From the NCBI GenBank assembly GCA_018830325.1, contig JAHJSQ010000052.1:1-43448 (forward strand): 43,448 nt of DNA, in the 5' to 3' direction. This document shows positions 34,565 to 43,178 of this stretch, piece after piece. Position numbers and translations under genes: made by a program. Within the stretch, counting starts at the first letter, position 1, and every line of letters starts with the position of its first letter. The notes below the pieces were generated by a model. That model had not been told where the DNA came from and did no database searches. It worked only from the letters and a program-made list of their open reading frames with translations. The DNA comes from Gammaproteobacteria bacterium. GTDB taxonomy: Bacteria > Pseudomonadota > Gammaproteobacteria > Methylococcales > Methylomonadaceae.

Positions 34565-34888
34565 ATGCCGGTACAACAAATTTCACCCACCGACTTAAAT
34601 GTTAAGCTGCAAAGCGATACCCCGCCTTTTTTGCTTGATGTAAGGGAGCCCTATGAATTTGCTTATGCCCGGATTGCAGGCAGCGTGCTGATTCCGCTAC
34701 ATCAAATTCCCGAACGGTTGGATGAGCTGGATGCAGAGCAGGATATTGTTGTGATATGTCATCATGGCATACGTAGTCAGCAGGCGGCATCTTTTTTAGA
34801 GCACCATTCGTTTCGAAAATTGCTGAACCTACAAGGCGGAATCGATGCATGGTCTTGTGAATGCGACGCCTCGGTACCGAGATATTGA
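34565..34888 (+). CDS. Single-domain rhodanese-like sulfurtransferase
   Basis: A 107-residue single rhodanese domain of the GlpE/PspE type, cytoplasmic, without signal peptide. The domain opens with ISPTDLNVKL and LLDVREPYEFAYARIAGSVLIPL; the active-site loop is CHHGIRS with the persulfide-carrying cysteine. It ends with NLQGGIDAW. It probably moves sulfane sulfur to an acceptor; the substrate is unknown. The ATG at 34565 is preferred over a TTG at 34535. It converges on moeA, whose own pathway uses sulfur in molybdopterin; any link is speculative. Confidence 0.9.
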   Translation: MPVQQISPTDLNVKLQSDTPPFLLDVREPYEFAYARIAGSVLIPLHQIPERLDELDAEQDIVVICHHGIRSQQAASFLEHHSFRKLLNLQGGIDAWSCECDASVPRY

Positions 34889-34957
34889 TATTTAAGGCAA
34901 TGCTTACAGTTTTCTGAAATACTTCATGTACTTCATGGTTAAAATGCCGCTTTTAGG

Positions 34958-36205
34958 TTAATCGATCCAAGTTGATAAAGGCTCGACGACCACTCTATCG
35001 CCTTTTTTTATGCCTTGGCAATCGCCGGGAAGTACAATGAAGCAATTTGCGTAACTCATGCTTGATAGTATATGTGATCCTTGTTTTCCCGCCGACCGGA
35101 CTTGATGCTCGCCGTTATCGGATTGCGATAAAACCCCCCTTATAAACTCAAGTCGACCGGGCGATTTTTTAATCGATTCCTGACAAATGGCAGTTAATTG
35201 CAGTGGTTTTTCCGGTGATAATCCAGCCATGAACCGGAGCCCCGGTATGACAATACGCTGAAAAGCTAAAACTACCGAGACCGGATTTCCCGGTAATCCG
35301 AAAAGTCGGCAATTGCCGATCGAACCAAACGCAAGCGGTTTTCCGGGTTTAACCGCTATTTTCCAAAGTTCTACCTGTCCGATTGTGTCCAGTATTTCTT
35401 GGATAAAGTCAGCTTCGCCAACTGAAGCGCCGCCGGTGGTTATGATCGCATCATGAGTTTCGGCAGCCGCAGTCAATAGGTTTTCGAGCCGGTCCTTATC
35501 GTCCGGCACAGCGCCCAAATCAGTAGTTGAGAAGGCTTCTTCTTTTAGTAATGCACTCAGCATATAGCGATTACTGTCGTATATATTTCCAGGAGCCAAG
35601 GGTTGGCCAAGCGGCGTCAATTCATCACCGGTCGATAGGAAGGCGATTTTAATTTTGCGTTTTATGTTGACTTGATAAATGCCGGCAGAAGCCAGCAAAC
35701 CAAGGTCGATAGCGGACAGTCGTTTCGGTGCGGTTATCAGGAGAGCATTTTTTGCGATATCCTCTCCGGCAATTCTGACGTGTTGCAAGGCTTGAACCTT
35801 GGCCGGAAAATGCACGATTTCGCCGATTCTTTGCACATGCTCTTGCATGACGACGGTATCGAGTGCTTCCGGTACAACTCCGCCGGTAAAAATTCTGACG
35901 CATTGCCCGGGTAAAATACTTCCGTCATAGGGATGACCGGCCCATGAAGTACCGATTAGGTTTAAGCTGAACGGATGGTTGGGATTGATATCGGAGCTGG
36001 CTAGCGCATATCCATCCATTGAAGCATTATTGTGATAAGGCAGATCGATAGGAGAAATGACCGATTCCGCCAAAACTCTGCCTAACGCATCGTGTAAATT
36101 AACCTTCTCAGCGTCGATTATCGGTTCTATTGACGATTCGATTCGAGTCAGCGTCTCCTCAAGAGTCAGCAGGCGGTTTTCTGTTTGAATGCAGGCATCA
36201 ATCAT
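34958..36205 (-). CDS. moeA: Molybdopterin molybdenumtransferase
   Basis: Inserts molybdenum into adenylylated molybdopterin. 415 residues (E. coli MoeA 411). Domain motifs: SMDGYAL, RIFTGGVVPEALDTVVMQE as two adjacent blocks, FLSTGDEL, GNIYDSNRYML, TTGGASVGEADF, KPGKPLAFG and LPGNPVSV, all intact. It overlaps mobB by eight bases, so both form one operon read from mobB to moeA. A molybdenum or tungsten enzyme such as formate dehydrogenase or nitrate reductase would use the product; none is in the window. Confidence 0.96.
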   Translation of the reverse strand: MIDACIQTENRLLTLEETLTRIESSIEPIIDAEKVNLHDALGRVLAESVISPIDLPYHNNASMDGYALASSDINPNHPFSLNLIGTSWAGHPYDGSILPGQCVRIFTGGVVPEALDTVVMQEHVQRIGEIVHFPAKVQALQHVRIAGEDIAKNALLITAPKRLSAIDLGLLASAGIYQVNIKRKIKIAFLSTGDELTPLGQPLAPGNIYDSNRYMLSALLKEEAFSTTDLGAVPDDKDRLENLLTAAAETHDAIITTGGASVGEADFIQEILDTIGQVELWKIAVKPGKPLAFGSIGNCRLFGLPGNPVSVVLAFQRIVIPGLRFMAGLSPEKPLQLTAICQESIKKSPGRLEFIRGVLSQSDNGEHQVRSAGKQGSHILSSMSYANCFIVLPGDCQGIKKGDRVVVEPLSTWID

Positions 36206-36728
36206 GCTTGCGCTCCAAGAATTGGTTTAAAATGTAGTCGGCTATCATGTTCGGATTGTTTAAGTCGAAACCGAGTAAATGTTTTGGTAATTCGAGCGGG
36301 CTATCCGATGCAACGGCGATAATATTAGGGTCGTTCGGGTAGATTAGCGGTTTGTTTAGCGCCGGTCTATGGATTTCGATTTTTGGAAATAATTCAGCCT
36401 TGAAGCCTTCGACTAAAATGAGATCCAGGTTGCTTTGATCAATAACTTGTAGCTGGTCGGCTAGCTTAGGTTCTTGTGCCGGTTCGATTTCAGTAATGAT
36501 TGCGCGCCGGTGTTTTGATGCCAATAGCACGGTTAGGGCCCCCGCCTTGCGCAGTCGATAACTGTCCTTGCCCGGTTGGTCGATCTCGAAATTATGATGG
36601 CTGTGTTTGATTAAACCGATTCGTAGCTTATGATTTTTGAGAATGGGTATCAATTGTGTCAATAAGGTAGTCTTACCTGTTCCGCTGAATGCAGCGAAAC
36701 CGAGGATAGGAATATGAGTTTGTAGCAT
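36198..36728 (-). CDS. mobB: Molybdopterin-guanine dinucleotide biosynthesis adaptor MobB
   Basis: A GTP-binding adaptor that helps MobA form the guanine dinucleotide cofactor. 176 residues with P-loop FSGTGKTTLL at the N-terminus, KHSHHNFEIDQPGKDSYRLR split as KHSHH and DSYRLRKAGA motifs, and LILVEGFKAELFPKIEIHR. First gene of the mobB-moeA operon. mobA is not adjacent here. Confidence 0.94.
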   Translation of the reverse strand: MLQTHIPILGFAAFSGTGKTTLLTQLIPILKNHKLRIGLIKHSHHNFEIDQPGKDSYRLRKAGALTVLLASKHRRAIITEIEPAQEPKLADQLQVIDQSNLDLILVEGFKAELFPKIEIHRPALNKPLIYPNDPNIIAVASDSPLELPKHLLGFDLNNPNMIADYILNQFLERKHD

Positions 36729-36828
36729 GGTCGACTAATTACTGTAATCTGGAAAAATTCGGAACTAAGATAGGGTCTTAAGGTTTAATATGCAATTATT
36801 TGTAGCTATTCAGCGTATTCGGTAGGTT

Positions 36829-36928
36829 GGTGTCAGGCATTGATTTCTAAGGACGCGTGAATACATCCCTGTAAGCTCTGACTGCAACGTCCTGTTGCCG
36901 ACAGCCTTATAAATCAATGCCTGACACC
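36829..36928. repeat. Cloverleaf-type palindromic repeat, copy 4
   Basis: Perfect 18-bp outer arms: 36829-36846 is the exact inverted complement of 36911-36928 (GGTGTCAGGCATTGATTT type). The core AAGGACGCGTGAATACATCC follows at 36849-36868, then a degenerate second hairpin and ..GCCTTA. A further inverted match, TATTCAGC near 36807 and GCTGAATA near 36947, may be the true ends. It lies between the divergent mobB and J-domain genes. Confidence 0.78.
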
Positions 36929-37000
36929 TTCTCATACATGACTTATGCTGAATAATTACAATTATTTCAATAAGCGGATCATTTTAATCGGAGAGTATTT

Positions 37001-37501
37001 TTGATTCGGATCTATTTGGCGTTATTGGCGCTAGCGGTCTTTTTTTGGTTATTACGCGGGTTTTTAAGCCGTCCACCTGAAGTTGTGGCTCGTTATATAA
37101 AACTGATAATCGCCGTTTTCATCGGATTGGTTTTGCTATATCTTGGCGCGACAGGAAAGCTTAATTGGTTGTTAGCATTTTTGGGTATCTTGGTTGCTGT
37201 CTTGACTAGGTTTGTTCCCGCTTTGCTGTACTATGCCCCAGCATTACAGAAACTTTGGTTTATGTTTAAATCGGGCAAGCAAAGCAGCGAAGGACGCCGT
37301 TATTCGAGATCTAGCAATGCCGCGATGTCGGTTGAAGAAGCTTACGAGATTTTAGGATTAAAACAAGGGGCAACTCGTCAGGATATTATTGCCGCGCATA
37401 GAAAGTTAATGCAAAAACTACACCCGGATCGGGGTGGCTCGGGTTATTTGTCGTCTAAGATCAATCAAGCAAAAGATTTATTATTAAAGTATGTAGCCTA
37501 A
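37001..37501 (+). CDS. Membrane-anchored J-domain protein
   Basis: A 166-residue protein with two or three N-terminal membrane helices (about 3-20, 34-50, 52-72) and a C-terminal J domain (EEAYEILGLKQGATRQDII...LHPDRGG). The HPD tripeptide that activates Hsp70 is present, so it should recruit DnaK to the inner membrane. The organisation is like the TIM14/DnaJ-type membrane proteins. The start is TTG at 37001 with GGAGAG at 36990-36995. The stop overlaps the next ATG (TAATG), so it is coupled to the NlpD-like gene and upstream of rpoS. Confidence 0.86.
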   Translation: MIRIYLALLALAVFFWLLRGFLSRPPEVVARYIKLIIAVFIGLVLLYLGATGKLNWLLAFLGILVAVLTRFVPALLYYAPALQKLWFMFKSGKQSSEGRRYSRSSNAAMSVEEAYEILGLKQGATRQDIIAAHRKLMQKLHPDRGGSGYLSSKINQAKDLLLKYVA

Positions 37502-38292
37502 TGTTTTTATTTAAATTAGTTGCACGTCTCGATTGCTGGGTATTGATGCTTGCCGGGGTTGCTGTTTCTTGTGGACAGGTCGTTTTACCGGATTCGGAAG
37601 TTGCGACGACGCCCTCCATATCAAGGCCCCAACCGACTAAAGCAACGATTGAATCCGCTTATTATATCGTCCAACCAGGAGATACGCTTTATTCAATCGG
37701 GTTTCGATCGGGTCATGGTTATCAGGTGCTTGCTGCCTGGAACGGGATTAAACCGCCTTACAAAATATTGGTCGGTCAGACGCTCAAAATGTTTGATTCA
37801 GGTCCCGAAAAACCTACTGTCGTCAAACCTTCAAATGACCCGGGAAGCTTAGTGCGGGCCCCAGTTAAAAAGAGAAATTCGTCACAAAAAAAATCAATAG
37901 TTTCAAATGATAAGAAAAAACTGTTAAAGTTGCACTGGCAGTGGCCGATTACCGGAAAGGTACTAAAAAAATTTTCTCAATCCGGAAGAAAAGGAATAGA
38001 TATCTCAGGTCGTTTAGGTCAGTCGGTTAAGGCGACGGAAACAGGTAAAGTCGTTTATAGCGGTACAGGTTTAATCGGCTATGGAAATCTACTCATCGTT
38101 AAACATAATGAAATGTACATGAGTGCTTATGCCAATAACAGTCTATTGCTGGTCGAAGAGGGAGAATATGTGGAAAAAGGCCAAAAAATAGCTGAATTAG
38201 GTAAATCAGCGTCGGGGCAAGCCGCGCTGCATTTCGAAATAAGAAAAAACGGAAATCCGGTAAATCCACTCGAGTATTTGCCGAAAAATTGA
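37501..38292 (+). CDS. nlpD: NlpD-like LysM/LytM factor
   Basis: A 263-residue envelope protein: hydrophobic N-terminus with a possible lipobox at AVSC (about residue 24), a LysM domain (IVQPGDTLYSIGFRSG), a basic linker, and a C-terminal LytM/M23 domain. The M23 zinc ligands are mostly lost (GRKGIDISG instead of H..D, YANN instead of HxH), as in NlpD/EnvC. Such proteins do not cut peptidoglycan but activate amidases like the AmiC-type enzyme at 13784-15202. It lies directly upstream of rpoS, as in E. coli, where rpoS promoters lie within nlpD; the same may hold here. Confidence 0.9.
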   Translation: MFLFKLVARLDCWVLMLAGVAVSCGQVVLPDSEVATTPSISRPQPTKATIESAYYIVQPGDTLYSIGFRSGHGYQVLAAWNGIKPPYKILVGQTLKMFDSGPEKPTVVKPSNDPGSLVRAPVKKRNSSQKKSIVSNDKKKLLKLHWQWPITGKVLKKFSQSGRKGIDISGRLGQSVKATETGKVVYSGTGLIGYGNLLIVKHNEMYMSAYANNSLLLVEEGEYVEKGQKIAELGKSASGQAALHFEIRKNGNPVNPLEYLPKN

Positions 38293-38337
38293 CGAAACCA
38301 CTTCGGCAATAGCCGATTAACCTGGGGGTTAATAATA

Positions 38338-39321
38338 ATGAAAGAAGAATTCGTTGAGGTTACTTCCATTAAACCGCACGGTGCGCTCTCAGATGATCTC
38401 GTTTTCGAAGATGAAGATGATCAAAGTTTGTGTCTCGAGGAAGTGTCTGTTATAGAAGATGTAGTCGTTGACGATTCCCAGAATGATTATACATTCGATG
38501 CTACACGTTTTTATTTGAATGAACTGGGTCGATCGAAATTACTGACTGCCGATCAAGAAAAAATGTACGGCAAAAGGGTTTTACGGGGCGATGAAGAGGC
38601 TCGTAAAATCATGATCGAAAGCAACCTTCGGCTAGTCGTAAAAATTTCTCGCCGTTATTTAAATCGAGGGTTGCCTTTACTGGATCTGATCGAAGAAGGC
38701 AATCTCGGCTTGATTAGGGCGGTTGAAAAATTCGATCCCGAGCGAGGATTCAGGTTTTCGACTTACGCCACTTGGTGGATAAGACAAACCATTGAAAGAG
38801 CGATCATGAATCAGACTCGTACGATTAGGCTTCCGATCCATATTGTTAAAGAGATGAACGTTTATCTCAAAGCGCAAAGACAATTAGCGCAAATTCTTGA
38901 TCATGAGCCGAATGCCGAAGATATCGCCCGTCATCTTGATAAGCCAGTCAAAACCGTCGAAAAAATGCTTAAATTAAACGAGCGCGTTAGCTCCGTGGAT
39001 GTTCCGGCCGGAAAGGATTTTGATAAGCCGTTAGTTGAATCGATTTCTGATGAATGGAGCATGTCTCCAACCGAAACCCTGCAAGAAGAAGGTATCAAGG
39101 ATAATGTCACGAACTGGATCTATCAGCTTTCGGAAAAGCAACGCGAAGTCATTTGTCGGCGCTATGGGTTGTGCGGTCATGAGTCGGCGACTCTGGAACA
39201 AGTTGCTCAAGAGCTGGGGGTCACCCGGGAAAGAGTCAGGCAGATTCAGATGGACGGTTTAAAAAGACTCAAAGAAATATTGGAATTCGGCGGCTATTCC
39301 TTTGAGTCTATTTTTCACTAA
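38338..39321 (+). CDS. rpoS: RNA polymerase sigma factor RpoS
   Basis: Stationary-phase/general-stress sigma factor of 327 residues (E. coli 330). After an acidic N-terminus comes region 1.2 ([16 protein letters not shown]), region 2 ([32 protein letters not shown] and [19 protein letters not shown] are in frame), region 3 ([13 protein letters not shown]) and region 4 ([15 protein letters not shown]...[19 protein letters not shown]). GGGG about nine bases before the ATG serves as a ribosome site. The gene converges on the nitrilase gene with only ten bases between. Confidence 0.96.
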   Translation: MKEEFVEVTSIKPHGALSDDLVFEDEDDQSLCLEEVSVIEDVVVDDSQNDYTFDATRFYLNELGRSKLLTADQEKMYGKRVLRGDEEARKIMIESNLRLVVKISRRYLNRGLPLLDLIEEGNLGLIRAVEKFDPERGFRFSTYATWWIRQTIERAIMNQTRTIRLPIHIVKEMNVYLKAQRQLAQILDHEPNAEDIARHLDKPVKTVEKMLKLNERVSSVDVPAGKDFDKPLVESISDEWSMSPTETLQEEGIKDNVTNWIYQLSEKQREVICRRYGLCGHESATLEQVAQELGVTRERVRQIQMDGLKRLKEILEFGGYSFESIFH

Positions 39322-39331
39322 TGGGTTTGAT

Positions 39332-40195
39332 TTAAATGAATCTTTCTTGCAAAGGCCAATCTCTGTAATTAAAGACTTGGCCTTCTGCACGGACTTTCGC
39401 AATCTCGGTCAATGAAATATCGGCATAGACCCATTGCGTGGCATTCAATTCACCTATCGCGGCAATACCGTTGTCTGGAAACCCTCGATCGACAGGCGTA
39501 TAAATCGCTGCAGCACCCACATTGACATCGACCGCCTCCGACCATAGAGCGTTGCCGACTGTCGGCGACTGTACGACAAAGCATTGATTTTCTAAGGCTC
39601 TTGCCTGGCAGCCGATTCTCACACGATGATAACCTGCCACGGTATCGGTACAACTCGGTACCAAAATCAGGTTTGCGCCGGCTTCAACTTGTTTTCTGGC
39701 CAGCAGCGGAAATTCGCTGTCATAGCAAACATTGATCGCGATTTTGCCGTAGTCGGTGTCGAAACATTTTAATGCTACACCGCTTTTGATCAACCACTGC
39801 TCGTTTTCGAAGCGTGTCATCTGTAATTTATCCTGAAAATCGTAGCGACCATCGGGCCAGAATAAATATGCGCGGTTCCGATAGTCTCCGTTTTCGATTT
39901 TGACTGGAAACGTTCCAGCCTGGATATAGCAAGAATATTGCTGTGCCAGCGATCGGTATAAGTCGACATAAGCGTCATGCAGGCTTTGTATGGCATCCAG
40001 TTGTTTTTCCAACGACTTGTATATTTCTTCCGAAAAAAGCGAAGCTAATTCCATGCTGCCGTATTCTGGAAATACTAAAATTTTTGCGCCTTCATCGGCG
40101 GCTTCCTGAACCCAGCGTTCGATTTTGCTTTGATAATTGGCCCAGGTTTCGAGAAAGCCGATATCGTATTGCGCAGCCGCTATTTTAATCGTCAT
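39332..40195 (-). CDS. Carbon-nitrogen hydrolase (nitrilase superfamily)
   Basis: A 287-residue amidase-type enzyme. The catalytic triad is visible: Glu44 in FPEYGSMEL, Lys123 in QDKLQMTRFE and Cys157 in NVCYDSEFP. The substrate cannot be told; close families include N-carbamoyl- and omega-amidases. The start overlaps the end of the upstream GNAT gene by 11 bases, so the two are cotranscribed and probably act together. In other bacteria similar acetyltransferase and nitrilase domains are fused in one protein (recalled), which supports a joint function. Confidence 0.9.
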   Translation of the reverse strand: MTIKIAAAQYDIGFLETWANYQSKIERWVQEAADEGAKILVFPEYGSMELASLFSEEIYKSLEKQLDAIQSLHDAYVDLYRSLAQQYSCYIQAGTFPVKIENGDYRNRAYLFWPDGRYDFQDKLQMTRFENEQWLIKSGVALKCFDTDYGKIAINVCYDSEFPLLARKQVEAGANLILVPSCTDTVAGYHRVRIGCQARALENQCFVVQSPTVGNALWSEAVDVNVGAAAIYTPVDRGFPDNGIAAIGELNATQWVYADISLTEIAKVRAEGQVFNYRDWPLQERFI

Positions 40196-40784
40196 GTTTC
40201 AACCAGAATGTCATCAGCTTAGGGGTTTCGGTTTCATCGTCCAGGTCTTTCCAAGTATAAGTTGTTTGTAGCTCCGGGTGCTTGAAATAGCCGCGCTTGT
40301 TCCAGAACTTGTCGAGCGGGACGTAATCGGCGGGGCGGCGGGGATGGTTCTTGGGGCGCTCGACACAACAAAAACAAATATGTTTGAAACCGCCCAGATC
40401 AGTGGCATGCGCTTCGCGTTGTTCGAAAAATTTGACGCCGATGCCGAGGCCTCGATAATTTTTATTCAAAACCGACTCGCCGCAATAAAAAATTTCATCC
40501 GGATTATAGCCGTGCTCGATAAAAGGCTTTTTGACTTCGTCGGTTTCATATTTCATGGGAATCGCGGTTGATGCGCCGATGATTTTATCGCCGTCGAATG
40601 CCAATACGATCACGCTTTCCGGGCAATCGATATAGGTTTGCAAATATTTCTTCTCATAGTCGTAATCGCCATCGTAAAGATAGGGAAAACCATGAAAGAC
40701 TTCGATACGAAGGCGAGCAAGGTCGGAGATGTATTTCTCCAAATCTTTTCCGCTCCATCTTTCAATGCGTATGTTGTTAGACAT
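40185..40784 (-). CDS. GNAT family N-acetyltransferase
   Basis: A 199-residue GNAT acetyltransferase. The acetyl-CoA binding motif is NKNYRGLGIGVKFFEQREAHA, visible as RGLGIG in the usual place (about residues 111-116); the strand before it, IFYCGESVLNKNY, fits motif A. It likely acetylates an amine on a small molecule. First gene of a two-gene unit with the nitrilase gene. The acetylated product, or an amide formed upstream, could be the hydrolase's substrate; inference. Confidence 0.88.
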   Translation of the reverse strand: MSNNIRIERWSGKDLEKYISDLARLRIEVFHGFPYLYDGDYDYEKKYLQTYIDCPESVIVLAFDGDKIIGASTAIPMKYETDEVKKPFIEHGYNPDEIFYCGESVLNKNYRGLGIGVKFFEQREAHATDLGGFKHICFCCVERPKNHPRRPADYVPLDKFWNKRGYFKHPELQTTYTWKDLDDETETPKLMTFWLKHDD

Positions 40785-40816
40785 CGTGTTAACCTGCTTT
40801 TAAAAAAACGGATATT

Positions 40817-41182
40817 TTAACGGAAGCGACTGCGGGATGTGAATTGATACAGAATGAATAGTGCAATTGCGGCGCCTAACGTATCGGCAAGCCAATCGAG
40901 AACATCCGAAGAACGTCCGTCGACGAAAGATTGGTGCCATTCGTCGCTGATTCCGTATATGCTGCAGAATAAAAGGCTCACAACAGCCAAGTGCCGAGGA
41001 GTCGAAATAAAGTGTGTTAATAAACGCCAGGTGAAAAAAGCCAGAATAAAATAGGCGCCGGCATGATACAGTTTGTCTTGATGCTCGAACCACATTGGCG
41101 CAGGCAGGGAAGGTTGATGCGATAGCCAAAAAATAAAGCCGCAGTACAAAGCCAAGAGTAAAAAATCCCTAAATTTAGTCAT
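40817..41182 (-). CDS. VanZ-like membrane protein
   Basis: A 121-residue protein with about four membrane helices and the VanZ-family pattern: FWLSHQPSLP near the first helix, DKLYHAGAYFILAF, then YGISDEWHQSFVDGRSSDVLDWLADTLGA (family residues Asp-Glu-x-His-Gln and Asp-x-x-x-Asp). Family function is unknown outside the teicoplanin-resistance namesake. The start at 41182 has AAGGAA upstream; the longer frame to 41287 would overlap the divergent gene. Only 18 bases separate its start from the DUF455 start. Confidence 0.87.
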   Translation of the reverse strand: MTKFRDFLLLALYCGFIFWLSHQPSLPAPMWFEHQDKLYHAGAYFILAFFTWRLLTHFISTPRHLAVVSLLFCSIYGISDEWHQSFVDGRSSDVLDWLADTLGAAIALFILYQFTSRSRFR

Positions 41183-41200
41183 CGTTTGAATTCCTTGGTG

Positions 41201-42004
41201 ATGAAAAACATATTTCGAACAGCCGAAAACTGCTTGTTTCATGCCTCGATTCCGGAAAAGTTGTCGCAAACTCACCAGACTTGGCAATTTTGCAAAGACG
41301 GCTTACTCAGTTATGAATCGATAGACAAGCCTAAACCTATAAATGCCACGCGATTTCCCGATAAGCCGCTATGGTTGCCGCCGAAACAGATGCCGCGACG
41401 GCAATTGACGACTCCGGAAGGCCTTGCGGCATTTTTTCATGCCTTGGTGCATATCGAGTTCGTTGCAATTTATTTGGCCTGGGATATTATTTACCGATTT
41501 CGCGGCTTGCCCAACGAGTTTTATCGGGATTGGCTACGCGTAGCCGATGAAGAGGCGCAACATTTTACGTTATTACGCAACCATCTTGCGACACTCGGTT
41601 GCGATTATGGCGATTTGCCGGCACATGGCGGTTTATGGGATCATGCTCAAGATACCCATAGCGATTTATTGGCAAGATTGGCTATTGTGCCGCGCTGCTT
41701 GGAAGCGCGCGGTCTGGATGTAACGCCGGCGATGATCGAAAAACTTGAAGCGCTGGGTCATACTCAAGGCGTGACGATTTTAACCCGAATTTTGAATGAT
41801 GAAGTCGGTCATGTGCAATTAGGTTCGAAATGGTTCGAATATCAGTGCCGCCAACAATCGCTCGACCCTAGTGAAACCTATAAAAAACTTATCAATCATT
41901 ACTTCAAAGGCAAACCGAAAGGCCCATTTAATCGCGAAATGCGTATAATCGCAGGCTTCTCGGATGCTGAACTGGATTGGCTGGAATATGAACAAAAACA
42001 ATAG
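41201..42004 (+). CDS. DUF455 ferritin-like protein
   Basis: A 267-residue protein of the DUF455 family, a ferritin-like four-helix bundle with a probable di-metal site. Candidate ligands: Glu in ALVHIEFVAIY, Glu and His in DEEAQHF, and Glu and His in LNDEVGHVQ. Function is not established. A start at 41201 is favoured; GTG 41198 and TTG 41186 are alternatives, and none has a good ribosome site. The last 17 bases overlap the nnrS start, so the two are coupled. Together they may form a redox or NO-related unit; inference. Confidence 0.87.
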   Translation: MKNIFRTAENCLFHASIPEKLSQTHQTWQFCKDGLLSYESIDKPKPINATRFPDKPLWLPPKQMPRRQLTTPEGLAAFFHALVHIEFVAIYLAWDIIYRFRGLPNEFYRDWLRVADEEAQHFTLLRNHLATLGCDYGDLPAHGGLWDHAQDTHSDLLARLAIVPRCLEARGLDVTPAMIEKLEALGHTQGVTILTRILNDEVGHVQLGSKWFEYQCRQQSLDPSETYKKLINHYFKGKPKGPFNREMRIIAGFSDAELDWLEYEQKQ

Positions 42005-43178
42005 TAATTCGACGCCTGTATTTGATTACCCGGTCTTTGGTTTGGGGTTCAGGCCATTTTTTATATTGGCCGGTTTATTCGCGTTATTGCTGATTTTGTT
42101 ATGGAATGCCATCTATAAAGGCGAGTTTACGGTTCAAAATTATTATGCACCGAATATCTGGCATGCGCATGAAATGCTGGTTGGTTATTCGGTGGCTGTC
42201 ATTGCCGGCTTTTTGTTAACTGCCGTGAAAAATTGGACCGGACATGCAACGGCCAGCGGTGATCGTTTGGCCGGACTTTGTTTGCTTTGGTTGTACGGCC
42301 GAATTTTGCCTTTTTATGCCGAGTTATTACCGGATTTTTTGATCGCGTTGACCGATTTTGCATTTTTACCGGTGTTGGCTTATTCGGTCAGTCAACCGAT
42401 TATGCGATCAGGTCATAACAAGAGCTTGGTTTTCATAGTTTTATTGGCGTTGATGACGGCGGCTAATGCTTTAGTTCATCTTGAAATGCTTGATATTTAT
42501 GAAAGTACGGCGATGCTGGGGCTTAATATGCTTTTGGCTATTATCATCGTGATGATTTTGGTCGTTGCCGGACGTGTTTTTCCTTTTTTTACCGAACGCG
42601 GTTTAAAGGGCGTTATCGCGATTCGCAATCCGCTTTTAGACGTCTTGTCGATTGTTTCCGCCGCCTCGGTTTTCTTGTTGCAAATGGCCGGTATATCCGG
42701 GCACATTCTTGCTGTGAGTGCGATTGCCGCTTTGGTAGTCAATCTTGTGCGTATTGCCGGTTGGCATGTGCGGCAAGTTTGGTATGTGCCGTTGTTATGG
42801 ATATTATATATCGGTTACGGATGGATCATTTTGGGGTTCGGCTTAACTGTTTTGGCGGCTTATGCAATAATTTCCTATTCTTTGGTTTTGCATGCGTTTA
42901 CGCTGGGGGGAATCGGTGTATTGACCTTGGGCATGATGGTCAGAGTGTCTCTGGGGCATACGGGGCGAGTTATGAGGGTTTCGAATATCATTGTGACCGC
43001 TTTTGTTCTATTAAATTTATCCGCTTTTGTTCGGGTTGTTCTTCCCGCTTTGTTACCTGCTTGGTATAGTCAGTTTGTTTATATTTCGACACTGGCTTGG
43101 CTGGCGGCCTTTGCCTTGTTTGTGTTTGTATACGCGCCAATTTTATTGGCATCTAGAATCGACGGCAAACCCGACTAG
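41988..43178 (+). CDS. nnrS: NnrS family heme-copper membrane protein
   Basis: A 396-residue membrane protein with about 12 helices. NnrS proteins hold heme and copper and protect against nitric oxide and related stress. Histidine-bearing motifs typical of the family are seen: NIWHAHEMLVGY near residue 55, VHLEML mid-protein, and HAFTLGGIGVLTLGMMVRVSLGHTGR given as two blocks near residues 305-330. The N-terminus FDYPVFGLGFRPFF is characteristic. The start ATG at 41988 lies inside the DUF455 gene. No nitrate or nitrite reductase gene is in the window. Confidence 0.92.
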   Translation: MNKNNSNSTPVFDYPVFGLGFRPFFILAGLFALLLILLWNAIYKGEFTVQNYYAPNIWHAHEMLVGYSVAVIAGFLLTAVKNWTGHATASGDRLAGLCLLWLYGRILPFYAELLPDFLIALTDFAFLPVLAYSVSQPIMRSGHNKSLVFIVLLALMTAANALVHLEMLDIYESTAMLGLNMLLAIIIVMILVVAGRVFPFFTERGLKGVIAIRNPLLDVLSIVSAASVFLLQMAGISGHILAVSAIAALVVNLVRIAGWHVRQVWYVPLLWILYIGYGWIILGFGLTVLAAYAIISYSLVLHAFTLGGIGVLTLGMMVRVSLGHTGRVMRVSNIIVTAFVLLNLSAFVRVVLPALLPAWYSQFVYISTLAWLAAFALFVFVYAPILLASRIDGKPD

